A stretch of 35,777 bases of DNA from JAJPXI01 sp051867655 (GTDB lineage: Bacteria; Bacillota; Clostridia; Oscillospirales; Oscillospiraceae), in NCBI GenBank assembly GCA_051867655.1, contig JBJDYV010000077.1:1-35777 (forward strand), read 5' to 3'. How positions within the stretch are numbered: the stretch's first letter is position 1; each line of letters opens with the position of its first letter. Below, one piece after another: positions 5,791 through 14,340 of the stretch. The notes under the pieces were generated by a model. The model had not been told where the DNA came from, did not search any database, and was given only the letters and a program-made list of their open reading frames with translations. The position numbers and the translations under genes were made by a program.

Positions 5791-7179
5791 ATGGGAAAGC
5801 GCGTGAGACAATTGATCCTTGTACTGGGGATGCTGGTCCTGCTCTCCGGCTGCATGTCGCAGTCGGGGGAGGATTTTTATGCCCTTCCGCAGCTGCCGGA
5901 GGACTACCTGGCCCTGCAACAGACCATCAACAAGGTCATGAGCGACCTGGGGGCGGAGTACGCCGCGCCTTCCGCGGGCAGCAATACCCAAAACATCCAG
6001 CTGCAGGATCTGGACGGAGATGGGATCCGGGAGTCCGCCCTGGCCTTTTTCCGGGTGCCCAGCGCCGAAAAGCCCCTGAAAATTTACATCTTCCGGCAAA
6101 ATGAGAAGACGGACGAATACGAGACCGCCTGGGTCATCGAAGGCGTCGGGACCGCCATCTATTCCATTGCTTTTGAAAACCTGGGCGGCACCGGGGAAAA
6201 GGAGATCGTGGTCAGCTGGCAGATCAGCGCCAAGACCCAGTCTCTGGCTGCTTATGCTCTCCAGCGCGGCGGCGACGTGGTGGAGCTGATGCGCAGCGGC
6301 TACACCAAAAGCGCGGTTTTGGACCTGGACCGGGACAACGAAAAGGAGATCGTCCTGCTCCAGCTTGACACGGCGGAGGACAACAGCCGCGCGGAGCTGT
6401 ACAAGTACGATAACGGTCTGATGGTCCACATGTCGGCGGTCAGCCTGTCCTCAGGCATTACGGATATCCAGGCCGCCAAGGTGGGTGCCCTGACCAACCT
6501 GATGCCCGCCCTGTTCGTGTCCTCCGACTTCGGAGAAAACGGCGGCCGCATCACGGATATCATCACCCTGCGGGATGGCACTCTGACCAACCTGACCCTG
6601 GATGAGGAGACCGGGATGAGCCTGTCCACCATCCGCTACTACACGGACTTTAAGGACGTCAACGGCACGGATATCAACAACGACGGCATCCTGGAGCTGC
6701 CGCTGCCGGAGCTTTTGCCCGCGGTGGGGGAGAACACCACGCCGATGTACCTGCTCCACTGGAGCCAGTGCGGCCCGGATGGAGAGGCCGTTCCGGTGTA
6801 CACCACCTTCCACTGCTATGACGACGGCTGGTATCTGGTCCTGCCGGAGGAGTGGCAGGGAAAGGTCACGATCGCCCGGCGGGAAACCAGCGGCAGTGTG
6901 GCTGGCTCGGAGCGGGCGGTGTCCTTCTACTACCTGTCGGATCAGGCGGGAAATCCGGAAGAGCCGGCGGAGCCGGAGGAGTTTTTGACCATCTACCGGC
7001 TGACGGGCACCAACCGCGCCCACCGGGCGACCATCGACGAGCGGTTCAAGCTCTTTGAGAGCAGCGACGTGATCTACGCCGCCAAGTTCCGGGACGCGGA
7101 GTGGGACTGCAAACTGGACCGGGATGGTCTGCAGGAAAAGTTCAACCGGATCAAGGTGGACTGGTCCGCTGAAAATTGA
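5791..7179 (+). CDS. Lipoprotein with FG-GAP/VCBS-like repeats
   Basis: A 462-residue secreted lipoprotein. Residues 1-20 are a signal peptide ending in the lipobox LLSG-C21. Calcium-loop-like motifs recur: DLDGDGIRESALAF (about 73), DLDRDNEKEIVLL (about 178) and DINNDGILELPLP (about 295). These are typical of FG-GAP/VCBS beta-propeller-like repeats in surface proteins. The start is ATG 5791 with AAGGAGG at 5776-5782. The response regulator begins 23 bp after its stop, so the lipoprotein probably belongs to that two-component operon, perhaps as an envelope sensor or output protein, which is inference. The ligand is unknown. Confidence 0.85.
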   Translation: MGKRVRQLILVLGMLVLLSGCMSQSGEDFYALPQLPEDYLALQQTINKVMSDLGAEYAAPSAGSNTQNIQLQDLDGDGIRESALAFFRVPSAEKPLKIYIFRQNEKTDEYETAWVIEGVGTAIYSIAFENLGGTGEKEIVVSWQISAKTQSLAAYALQRGGDVVELMRSGYTKSAVLDLDRDNEKEIVLLQLDTAEDNSRAELYKYDNGLMVHMSAVSLSSGITDIQAAKVGALTNLMPALFVSSDFGENGGRITDIITLRDGTLTNLTLDEETGMSLSTIRYYTDFKDVNGTDINNDGILELPLPELLPAVGENTTPMYLLHWSQCGPDGEAVPVYTTFHCYDDGWYLVLPEEWQGKVTIARRETSGSVAGSERAVSFYYLSDQAGNPEEPAEPEEFLTIYRLTGTNRAHRATIDERFKLFESSDVIYAAKFRDAEWDCKLDRDGLQEKFNRIKVDWSAEN

Positions 7180-7202
7180 CGGGGAGAGAGGAAGAAAAGC
7201 CG

Positions 7203-7892
7203 ATGAAAAAGGTCCTGGTACTGGAAGACGAGGCCAACATCCGCAGCTTCGTCGTGATCAACCTGAAACGGGCGGGGTATGAGACCATCGAGGCGGAGAC
7301 GGGCGAGGAGGCCCTGGCCCAGCTCAAGCGCAATCCCGACATCAAGGTGGCCCTGCTGGACATCATGCTGCCCGACATCGACGGGTTTGAGGTCTGCCGC
7401 CGCATCCGGGCCACCAACAACAAGATCGGCATCATCATGCTGACCGCCCGCACCCAGGAGATGGACAAGGTCACCGGCCTGATGACCGGCGCCGACGACT
7501 ATGTGACCAAGCCCTTTTCTCCGGCGGAGCTGACCGCCCGGGTGGACGCGCTCTACCGCCGGGCGGGCGGGGACGAGCCAGGGGCGGACACAGGCGAGAT
7601 CAGCCAGCCGCCCTTCCTGCTGAACACCCGCAACCGCACCCTGGAAAAGAACGGCCAGCGGGTCAAGCTGACCCAGGTGGAGTACAACATCGTCAAGCTC
7701 TTCATGGACAACCCTGGAAAGGCCCTGTCCCGGGAGGAGATCCTGGACGCCGTCTGGGGCCGGGACTACTTCGGGGAGCTGAAGATCGTGGACGTGAACA
7801 TCCGCCGTCTGCGCATCAAGATCGAGGACGACCCCCAGAACCCCAGCTACATCACCACGGTTTGGGGCTATGGCTACAAGTGGGGATTTTAA
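7203..7892 (+). CDS. OmpR/PhoB-family response regulator
   Basis: A 229-residue protein. The receiver domain (1-120) has the acidic pair E8/D9, phosphoacceptor D53 in LLDIMLPDIDG, the conserved Thr in IIMLTA and the Lys in VTKPF. The C-terminal winged helix (about 130-229) ends in the usual YITTVWGYGYKWGF. The start is ATG 7203 after GAGAGAGGAAG. It is expected to be phosphorylated by the kinase at 8624 and to act on envelope genes. The cognate kinase is not directly adjacent, and the last 67 bp of this gene recur 213 bp downstream. Confidence 0.95.
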   Translation: MKKVLVLEDEANIRSFVVINLKRAGYETIEAETGEEALAQLKRNPDIKVALLDIMLPDIDGFEVCRRIRATNNKIGIIMLTARTQEMDKVTGLMTGADDYVTKPFSPAELTARVDALYRRAGGDEPGADTGEISQPPFLLNTRNRTLEKNGQRVKLTQVEYNIVKLFMDNPGKALSREEILDAVWGRDYFGELKIVDVNIRRLRIKIEDDPQNPSYITTVWGYGYKWGF

Positions 7893-8038
7893 AGGCGGCT
7901 GATGGTCGACCTCGATCCCCGCGCCGAGTGGCGCGTACAATGGTCCGCAAAACTGCGGGCCATTGCCGCAGGGCGAATTCATTTCGCCCGAGGAAGTGAA
8001 ATTTTGGGGTCCCCGCAAAATCATAGATTTTGTGGGGC
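7893..8038 (+). repeat. 146-bp block of four consecutive hairpins
   Basis: Between the regulator stop and the second copy of its 3' end lie four hairpins in series: 7920-7935 (CGCGCC/GGCGCG), 7939-7949/7954-7964 (11 bp, one G-U), 7971-7977/7983-7989 (GGGCGAA) and 8011-8022/8026-8037 (12 bp, one G-U, 3-nt loop). None has a proper T run, so they are not simple terminators. Dense adjacent hairpins are typical of REP/MITE-like dispersed elements. Whether copies exist elsewhere in the genome cannot be seen here. Confidence 0.65.
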
Positions 8039-8105
8039 GGACGACCCGCAGAACCCCAGTTACATCACCACAGTCTGGGGCTACGGCTACAAGTGGGGAT
8101 TTTAA
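8039..8105 (+). pseudogene. Duplicated 3' end of the response-regulator gene
   Basis: These 67 bp repeat 7826-7892 and encode the same last 21 residues, starting DDPQNPSYITTVWGYGYK, plus the TAA stop. The copies differ at five positions, all synonymous third positions. The offset is 213 bp, a multiple of three, so the fragment stays open from ATG 7902, but no ribosome site supports translation. It is best read as a gene fragment left by recombination with a diverged homologue or carried by an inserted element. Confidence 0.85.
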
Positions 8106-8608
8106 AGCAGGGATTGGATAGAGACGGGCGGATATAGAATCCGCCCCTACGTCAGACGGAAACCGGTACGGTCGTACCTGTGTGGTCGGGATTCCAACAG
8201 CCTAAGGCGCTGCTTTCGGGGGATTCCGACGGGGAACATGGAGAAAGCCGCCGCCGTAACGGCGGTCAGGGCACGAGCCAATCCAGCTGAGCGGCTGCGC
8301 CGACAATGACCACCTGCGCGGCACGCTCGCGCCAGGTATGGAGACAACCTCGCTGAGATCGGTGCGGGGGTGTATGCATTGACGACGAGCGTCCCCCGCA
8401 AGCGAGGAGAATATGCGCCCAACCCCGCACAGGCCTTTTTCTTTGGGATCCAAACCCGTTTCTTTTTGGGCCCCGGTCAAAAAGAAATGGGGGTGGCCGT
8501 TCTTTGTCGGAGACGGTTACAAATTATGATTGCGGTATCGGCAGTTTTGTTGCCACACCCCATGCACGATGTGGGCGCATTTTTCCCCGCATGAAACGAT
8601 TTTTCCGG
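8106..8608. other. Structured non-coding region inside the two-component operon
   Basis: About 500 bp without a credible gene. It contains GGGCGGAT-5 nt-ATCCGCCC at 8126-8146, a GCCGCCG/CGGCGG segment near 8248-8266, and a 14-bp hairpin 8455-8468/8478-8491 (CCCGTTTCTTTTTG, one G-U, 9-nt loop). Reverse-strand frames here are Arg/Ala-rich and lack family resemblance. The texture is that of dispersed intergenic repeats of gut Clostridia. A structured RNA cannot be excluded. Confidence 0.5.
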
Positions 8609-8623
8609 AAAGGAGGACACGGC

Positions 8624-10054
8624 ATGAGAAAAGCGAAATCCAAAGGCGGCGGCATCCGCAAGCGGTGGATCCTGAACTCCATCAGCGTGGTGGTGGTGCT
8701 GGTCCTGATCGCCGTGTCCGCCTTTTCCATCGCCATGGCCAGCTACTACTACACCAGCATGTCCGCCGGTCTGGAAAACACGGTCAAAGCGGCCACCGGC
8801 TTTCTGGAGGACTATACCGAAAGCGAGTACCGGGCCTATGTCAGCCGGTATGTCTCCGACTTTGAGAGCAATGACAAGCTGGAGCTGCAGTTTCTGAGCC
8901 GGTACGGCAGCGTGCAGGAGTCCACCTCCGGGCTGACCGCCGGCATCTCCCCGGGCACGCCCGATATCACCGACGCCATCAACAACCACGAGACGACCCC
9001 CTGGACGGGCAGGGACCCCAACACCGGCGAGCGGATCATGGCCGTCTCCGCGCCCGTCATCTACAACGGGACCGTGGTGGGCGTCATGCGGGTGGTGACC
9101 TCCCTGAAGCTGGTGGACAAGCAGATCGTCGCCACCATCCTGCTGGCGCTGCTGATCGGCTGCGCGGTGCTGGCCATCGTGTACTTTTCCAACCTGTATT
9201 TCGTGCGCTCCATCGTGGAGCCGGTGGCCGGCATCACGGAGATCGCCAAGCGCATCGCCGCGGGCAGCTACGGCATCCAGATGGAGAAAAAGAACGACGA
9301 CGAGATCGGCGACCTGACCGACGCCATCAACGATATGTCCCTGAAGATCGCCCAGGCGGAAAAGACCCAGTCGGAGTTTATCTCCTCGGTCTCCCATGAG
9401 CTGCGCACCCCCCTGACCGCCATCAACGGCTGGGCGGAGACCATCATGAACGGCGAGGTGCGCAACGCCGAAGACGTGAAAAAGGGCATGGGCATCATCG
9501 TGTCCGAGGCCCGCCGTCTGACCAACATGGTGGAGGAGCTGCTGGAGTTCTCCCGCATCGAGGACGGCCGCTTCACCCTGTCGGTGGAAGAGATGGACCT
9601 GAAGGCGGAGCTGGAGGACGCGGTGTACACCTACCGGGAGTTCTTCCGCCGGGAGGGCACGACCTTAAATTACGACGACGGGGACGAGGAACTGCCCCCC
9701 GTGACCGGCGACCCGGAGCGCATGCGCCAGGTGTTCTGCAACCTGCTGGACAACGCCTTCAAGCACGGCGGCGCGGGCAAGCGCATCGACGTGGCCGTGC
9801 ACCGGGACGGAGACAGCGCCGTCATCACCATCCGGGACTACGGTCCGGGCATCCCCGAGGACGAGCTGCCCCACGTGAAATACAAGTTCTATAAAGGCTC
9901 ATCCAAGGCCCGGGGCTCCGGCATCGGCCTGGCCGTCTGCGACGAGATCATCACCCGCCACAACGGCACCCTGGACATCGGCAACGCCGAAGGGGGCGGC
10001 TGCATTGTTACCATCCGCCTGCCCATCGACATCACGGCGGGGAATGGAACATAA
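8624..10054 (+). CDS. Membrane sensor histidine kinase
   Basis: A 476-residue kinase. TM1 is about residues 17-40, followed by an extracellular domain (about 41-167), TM2 (about 168-192) and a HAMP domain (about 193-245). The phosphoacceptor is H258 in SVSHELRTPLTAI. The ATPase domain has the N box (NLLDNAFKHG) and glycine boxes (DYGPGIP, GSGIGLAV). The start is ATG 8624 with AAAGGAGG at 8609-8616; an in-frame ATG at 8591 has no ribosome site. It is the probable partner of the regulator at 7203 although 731 bp separate them. The extracellular part may sense envelope state, possibly with the upstream lipoprotein, which is inference. Confidence 0.95.
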   Translation: MRKAKSKGGGIRKRWILNSISVVVVLVLIAVSAFSIAMASYYYTSMSAGLENTVKAATGFLEDYTESEYRAYVSRYVSDFESNDKLELQFLSRYGSVQESTSGLTAGISPGTPDITDAINNHETTPWTGRDPNTGERIMAVSAPVIYNGTVVGVMRVVTSLKLVDKQIVATILLALLIGCAVLAIVYFSNLYFVRSIVEPVAGITEIAKRIAAGSYGIQMEKKNDDEIGDLTDAINDMSLKIAQAEKTQSEFISSVSHELRTPLTAINGWAETIMNGEVRNAEDVKKGMGIIVSEARRLTNMVEELLEFSRIEDGRFTLSVEEMDLKAELEDAVYTYREFFRREGTTLNYDDGDEELPPVTGDPERMRQVFCNLLDNAFKHGGAGKRIDVAVHRDGDSAVITIRDYGPGIPEDELPHVKYKFYKGSSKARGSGIGLAVCDEIITRHNGTLDIGNAEGGGCIVTIRLPIDITAGNGT

Positions 10055-10068
10055 GTTCGAAAATCCTC

Positions 10069-10097
10069 TTGCCTTTTGGGGCAAGTCGTGTTAAAAT
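10069..10097 (+). promoter_or_regulatory. Promoter of yqhQ-prmC
   Basis: TTGCCT at 10069-10074, a 17-bp spacer and TAAAAT at 10092-10097, 42 bp before the start codon. The -35 box lies inside a small hairpin CTTGCC/GGCAAG (10068-10073/10080-10085). Confidence 0.65.
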
Positions 10098-10138
10098 CTT
10101 TTCAACAGCAGCGCATTTTTGCGCCCGAAGGAGTTACT

Positions 10139-11107
10139 ATGGCAGAACAACCGAAAGCCTGTCCCGCCTTCCGCACCACCATCGGCGGACAGGCTCTGAT
10201 CGAAGGAATTATGATGCTGGGCCCCGACAAAAAGGCCATCGTCGTGCGCAAGAGCGACGGTGAGCTGGAGGTCAAGGAGGAGCCCCGCAAGCTCATCAAG
10301 GACAAGTATCCCATCCTGGGCTGGCCCCTGATCCGGGGCGTGGTCAACTTCGGCAGCTCCCTGATCAACGGCGTGCGTGCCCTGTTCTACTCGGCGGATT
10401 TCTACCCCGAGGACGACGAGCCGGAGGAGCCCTCCAAGTTCGACCTGTGGCTGGAGAAGCACCTGGGCAGCGAAAAGGCCGCCTCGGTCATCATGGGCTT
10501 CGCGGCCGTGCTGGGCATCCTCTTTTCCGTGGGCCTGTTCTTTCTGCTGCCCACCTTTATCGCCGGATTTTTTGACCGCTTCATCACCTCGCCCATCGCT
10601 CACAACCTGATCGAGGGCGTGATCCGCATCGTGATCTTCATGCTCTACCTGTTCCTGTGTTCCCGCATGAAGGACATGAAGCGGGTGTTCTCCTACCACG
10701 GCGCGGAGCACAAGACTATCTTCTGCTACGAGGCGGGCCTGCCCCTGACGGTGGAGAACGTGCGCACCCAGCCCCGTCACCATCCCCGCTGCGGCACCAG
10801 CTTCCTGTTCGTGGTCATTGTGGTGTCCATCCTGTGCTCCAGCGTGGTGTTTACTTATGTGGAGTGGACCAATTTGTGGGTGCGCATGGGCTTGCACCTG
10901 CTGCTGCTGCCCGTGGTGGTGGCCATCAGCTATGAGTTCAACCGCCTGGTGGGCCGCCACGATAACTGGCTGACCCGCATCCTGACCAAGCCCGGCCTGT
11001 GGATGCAGAATTTCACCACCTTTGAGCCGGACGACTCCATGATCGAAGTGGGCATCGAAGCCCTGAAGCGTGTGATTCCCGAGGAGAAGGGCAAGGATAC
11101 CTGGTAA
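10139..11107 (+). CDS. yqhQ: DUF1385 membrane protein, YqhQ family
   Basis: A 322-residue protein with the DUF1385 signature: GGQALIEGIMM near the N-terminus, SYHGAEHKTIFCYE in the middle and HPRCGTSFLF before the later membrane segments. Four or five hydrophobic segments lie between about residues 117 and 285. The start is ATG 10139 after AAGGAG. In Firmicutes this gene usually sits beside prmC and prfA, and prmC follows here by 15 bp. The molecular role is unsettled; the conserved His/Cys residues suggest metal binding or membrane protein quality control, without proof. Confidence 0.9.
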   Translation: MAEQPKACPAFRTTIGGQALIEGIMMLGPDKKAIVVRKSDGELEVKEEPRKLIKDKYPILGWPLIRGVVNFGSSLINGVRALFYSADFYPEDDEPEEPSKFDLWLEKHLGSEKAASVIMGFAAVLGILFSVGLFFLLPTFIAGFFDRFITSPIAHNLIEGVIRIVIFMLYLFLCSRMKDMKRVFSYHGAEHKTIFCYEAGLPLTVENVRTQPRHHPRCGTSFLFVVIVVSILCSSVVFTYVEWTNLWVRMGLHLLLLPVVVAISYEFNRLVGRHDNWLTRILTKPGLWMQNFTTFEPDDSMIEVGIEALKRVIPEEKGKDTW

Positions 11108-11122
11108 AAGAGGTGAACGCCC

Positions 11123-11986
11123 GTGGCGACGACCTATAACAATCTGTATCTGGACATCCGCCGTCAGCTGAAAGCGGCGGGGGTGGAGAACGCCCAGCTG
11201 GAGGCCCGGGAGCTGGTGTGCTACGCCGCCGACAAGACCCGGGAGCAGTTCGTGCGGGACATGCCCTTGTACGTGGCGGACAACGTGGAAAAGCGGGTCC
11301 GCGACCTGGTGGACCGCCGTCTGGCGGGGGAGCCGGTGGCGTACATCATCGGGGAGTGGGAGTTTTACGGCCTGCCCCTGGATATTTCCCGGGACGTGCT
11401 GATCCCCCGGCTGGACACCGAGCTGCTGGCCGAGCGGGGCATCCTGCTGGCCCGCGCGGCGGGCGAGGGGGCCCGGGTGCTGGACCTGTGCGCCGGCTCC
11501 GGCTGCGTGGGCCTGGCGGTGGCCGCCAACGTGCCCCAGTGCCGGGTGGTGCTGGCCGACGTGTCGGAGGGGGCCCTGCGGGTGTGCAAGCAGAACGTGC
11601 GCCGCAGCGGCCTGAGCGCCCAGGTGGTCTGCCTGCTGGCCGACGCCATGCAGCCCCCGGCGGCCAACTTCTGGGATTTTGACGTGATCGTGTGCAACCC
11701 GCCCTACATTCCCACCGGGGACATTGACGGCCTGGACTGCTCCGTGAAGGACTACGAGCCCCATCTGGCCCTGGACGGCGGAAAGGACGGCCTGGACTTT
11801 TACCGCGCCATCGCCTCCCGCTGGGGCAACGCCCTGCGCCTGGACGGGACCCTGGTTTTTGAAGTGGGGATCGGTCAGGTGGGCGACGTGGAGATGATCC
11901 TGGCCAAGAACGGCTTCACCGACATTAAGACCTACCAGGACACCGCCGGCATCTGGCGGGTGGTGGAAGGAAAGGCAAAAGCGTAA
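11123..11986 (+). CDS. prmC: Release factor glutamine methyltransferase
   Basis: A 287-residue SAM-dependent enzyme that methylates the Gln of the GGQ motif in release factors RF1/RF2. The SAM-binding motif is DLCAGSGCVG (121-130) and the catalytic motif NPPY is at 192-195. The upstream IPRLDTE (94-100) corresponds to the IPRPDTE motif of the family with Pro replaced by Leu. The start is GTG 11123 with AAGAGGTGA upstream. The usual neighbour prfA is absent, and recA follows instead. Confidence 0.95.
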   Translation: MATTYNNLYLDIRRQLKAAGVENAQLEARELVCYAADKTREQFVRDMPLYVADNVEKRVRDLVDRRLAGEPVAYIIGEWEFYGLPLDISRDVLIPRLDTELLAERGILLARAAGEGARVLDLCAGSGCVGLAVAANVPQCRVVLADVSEGALRVCKQNVRRSGLSAQVVCLLADAMQPPAANFWDFDVIVCNPPYIPTGDIDGLDCSVKDYEPHLALDGGKDGLDFYRAIASRWGNALRLDGTLVFEVGIGQVGDVEMILAKNGFTDIKTYQDTAGIWRVVEGKAKA

Positions 11987-12027
11987 GTAAGACTGTATAT
12001 TACATCGTTTGAAAGGGTGTCGAGGAT

Positions 12028-13137
12028 ATGGCAACGAAAAAACCGACCGTGGAGGCTGCTGCCCCCGCTTCCGACAAGAAAAAGGCGCTGGAGACCTGCA
12101 TGGCGCAGATCGAGCGCACCTACGGCAAGGGCTCCATCATGCGCCTGGGCGAGAACACCGATATCGTGGTCGAGGCCATCCCCACCGGCTCCCTGTCCCT
12201 GGACATCGCCCTGGGCATCGGCGGCGTGCCCCGGGGCCGCATCATCGAGATCTACGGCCCGGAATCCTCCGGTAAGACCACCCTGGCCCTGCACATCGTG
12301 GCCGAGGCCCAGAAGCGGGGCGGCGAGGTGGCCTTCATCGACGCCGAGCACGCCCTGGACCCCACCTATGCCCGCGCCCTGGGCGTGGACATTGACGCCA
12401 TGCTGATCTCCCAGCCGGACACCGGCGAGCAGGGCCTGGAGATCTGCGAGGCCCTGGTGCGCTCCGGCGCCATCGACGTGGTGGTGGTGGACTCCGTGGC
12501 CGCCCTGACCCCCCGCGCCGAGATCGAGGGCGACATGGGCGACTCCCACGTGGGCCTGCTGGCCCGGCTCATGAGCCAGGCCCTGCGCAAGCTGGCCGGC
12601 TCCATCGCCAAGACCAACTGCGTGGTCATCTTCATCAACCAGCTGCGTGAAAAGGTGGGCGTCATGTACGGCAACCCCGAGGTCACCACCGGCGGCCGGG
12701 CGCTGAAGTTCTACTCCTCCGTGCGCATCGACGTGCGCCGTATCGAAGCCATCAAGAACGGCTCCGAGGTGGTGGGCAACCGCACCCGGGCCAAGATCGT
12801 CAAGAACAAGGTCGCGCCCCCCTTCCGGGAGGCCGAGTTTGAGATCATGTACGGCGAGGGCATCTCCAAATGGGGCGAGATGGTGGACCTGGCCGTCAAG
12901 CTGGACATCATCCAGAAGTCCGGCTCCTGGTTCGCCATGGGCGAGACCCGCCTGGGCCAGGGCCGCGACGCCGTGAAGGAATATCTGAAGGCAAACCCGG
13001 AGCTGGCCGACCGGATCGAGGCCGATATCCGGGCCAACTCCTACAAGCTCATGGGCAAGCAGTCCCAGATCGCCGCCAAGGCCGCCGGCCGCGCGGTGGA
13101 CGTCTCCGCCGAAGACTTCGGAGATGACGATCAGTAA
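12028..13137 (+). CDS. recA: Recombinase RecA
   Basis: A 369-residue recombinase for homologous strand exchange and SOS co-protease activity. Walker A is GPESSGKT (77-84). The segment FIDAEHALD, Walker B VVVVDSVAAL and loop L2 (NQLREKVGVMYGNPEVTTGGRALKF region) follow. The acidic C-terminus ends DFGDDDQ. The start is ATG 12028. The 41-bp gap to prmC shows a small palindrome TGTA-TAT-TACA (11994-12004) but no Gram-positive LexA box (GAAC-N4-GTTC). Its promoter must overlap the end of prmC or lie further upstream. recX overlaps the 3' end. Confidence 0.98.
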   Translation: MATKKPTVEAAAPASDKKKALETCMAQIERTYGKGSIMRLGENTDIVVEAIPTGSLSLDIALGIGGVPRGRIIEIYGPESSGKTTLALHIVAEAQKRGGEVAFIDAEHALDPTYARALGVDIDAMLISQPDTGEQGLEICEALVRSGAIDVVVVDSVAALTPRAEIEGDMGDSHVGLLARLMSQALRKLAGSIAKTNCVVIFINQLREKVGVMYGNPEVTTGGRALKFYSSVRIDVRRIEAIKNGSEVVGNRTRAKIVKNKVAPPFREAEFEIMYGEGISKWGEMVDLAVKLDIIQKSGSWFAMGETRLGQGRDAVKEYLKANPELADRIEADIRANSYKLMGKQSQIAAKAAGRAVDVSAEDFGDDDQ

Positions 13138-13741
13138 GCTCGCCCCCTCCAAACGGGTGGAGGGCCGCTGGCTGGCCTTTCTGGAGGACGGCACCATCCT
13201 GCGCCTGGGGGAAAACGAGGTCATCCAGTTCGCCCTGTACGCCGGGAAGGAGCTGGACGAGGCCGAAGCCGCCGCCCTGCTGGACTCCGCCCGCCGCAGC
13301 GAGCTGAAGGAAAAAGCCCTGGAGCTGCTCTCCCGCAAGCCCCAGTCCCGCAGGGAGCTGGAGCGCAAGCTGCGCCAGTGGGAGGCCGGCGAGGAGGAAA
13401 TTGCCGCCCTGTGCGACCGGATGGAGGAGCTGGGCTACCTGAACGACGCCGCTTACGCCGCCCAGGTCGTGCGCCACTATTCCGCAAAGGGTTTTGGGGA
13501 GCGCAAGCTGCGGGACGAGCTGTACCGCCGGGGCGTCCCCCGGGATCTGTGGGACGAGGCCCTGGAGCAGGCGGAGGACCCCGCTGACGCCATTGATGAA
13601 TTTGTGGCGAAGAAGCTGGCGGGGAAGCCTGCCGACCGCAAGGAGCTGAAAAAGGTCTCCGACGCCCTGGCCCGCCGGGGCTATTCCTGGAACGATATTT
13701 CCGCCGCCCTGAGCCGCTACGGCGCGGAGTGCGGGGAGTAA
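13124..13741 (+). CDS. recX: RecA modulator RecX
   Basis: A 205-residue all-helical protein of the RecX family, which binds RecA filaments and regulates their growth. Characteristic segments are ALELLSRKPQSRRELERKL, LGYLNDAAYA and GFGERKLRDELYRRGV. The start is ATG 13124, overlapping recA by 14 bp. GGAG lies directly against the start codon, so translation probably depends on coupling to recA. Confidence 0.92.
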   Translation: MTISKLAPSKRVEGRWLAFLEDGTILRLGENEVIQFALYAGKELDEAEAAALLDSARRSELKEKALELLSRKPQSRRELERKLRQWEAGEEEIAALCDRMEELGYLNDAAYAAQVVRHYSAKGFGERKLRDELYRRGVPRDLWDEALEQAEDPADAIDEFVAKKLAGKPADRKELKKVSDALARRGYSWNDISAALSRYGAECGE

Positions 13742-13751
13742 GGAGTTTTGT

Positions 13752-14327
13752 ATGGACGCGTGGGAAGCCCTGCTGACCCGGCGCAGCATCCGAAAATATA
13801 AGCCGGATCCCGTGCCAGAAGACCTGCTGCGGGAGCTTCTGGAGGCCGCCTGCGCGGCCCCCTCGGCCATTAACCAGCAGCACTGGCATTTCGTGGCTCT
13901 GCGCAGCCCGGAGGCCCTGGCGGACCTGCGGGAGATCATGGGCCGGACGGCGGAGCGCTTCCACCCCGTGCTGGAGCAGCGATTTTCCCGCAATCCCGGC
14001 ACGATCGCCGAGACCGAGACCTTCCTGACCACTCTGGGCGGCGCGCCGGTGTGCGTGCTGGCCTTTTTCCTGCGCCCGGATTACCCGGACCGGGACGGGG
14101 CCATGCAGAGCGTGTCGGCCGCCCTGGAAAACCTGCTTCTGGCCGCCCGCGCCAAGGACCTGGGCAGCTGCTGGCTGTCCGCCCCCCAGCGTATGGGCTT
14201 CGGCGGGGAGCTGCGGGACCGCTTCGCCCCCGGAAAGGGCGAGTTTGTGGCGGCGGTCACCCTGGGCTGGCCCGACCAGTCCCCCTCCATGCCGCCGCGC
14301 CGGGAGGGCCGTTATACCATTTTGTGA
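13752..14327 (+). CDS. Nitroreductase-family FMN oxidoreductase
   Basis: A 191-residue flavoprotein. The N-terminal RRSIRKYKPDPVPED is the classical nitroreductase start that contacts FMN phosphate. APSAINQQHWHF supplies further flavin contacts, and the C-terminal LGWPDQ...PPRR pattern is typical. The start is ATG 13752 after AAGGAG. It probably reduces quinones, nitro compounds or flavins with NAD(P)H; the substrate cannot be named. It lies 10 bp after recX and 13 bp before rimO, so it is likely co-transcribed. Confidence 0.9.
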   Translation: MDAWEALLTRRSIRKYKPDPVPEDLLRELLEAACAAPSAINQQHWHFVALRSPEALADLREIMGRTAERFHPVLEQRFSRNPGTIAETETFLTTLGGAPVCVLAFFLRPDYPDRDGAMQSVSAALENLLLAARAKDLGSCWLSAPQRMGFGGELRDRFAPGKGEFVAAVTLGWPDQSPSMPPRREGRYTIL

Positions 14328-14340
14328 GGTGTCCTTTTCG

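Noticed and set aside
7902..8105. 67-codon frame ending in the duplicated regulator tail as a real gene
   Set aside because: No ribosome site is visible, the first two-thirds is hairpin sequence, and the frame is open only because the duplication offset is a multiple of three.
8147..8422. Reverse-strand 91-residue frame in the kinase leader region
   Set aside because: Arg/Ala/Ser-rich with no domain pattern, no ribosome site and no neighbour on that strand. It looks like a repeat-derived open frame.
11987..12027. LexA/SOS box in front of recA
   Set aside because: The short gap has only TGTA-TAT-TACA and no GAAC-N4-GTTC-type box. Control, if any, must lie upstream in prmC.
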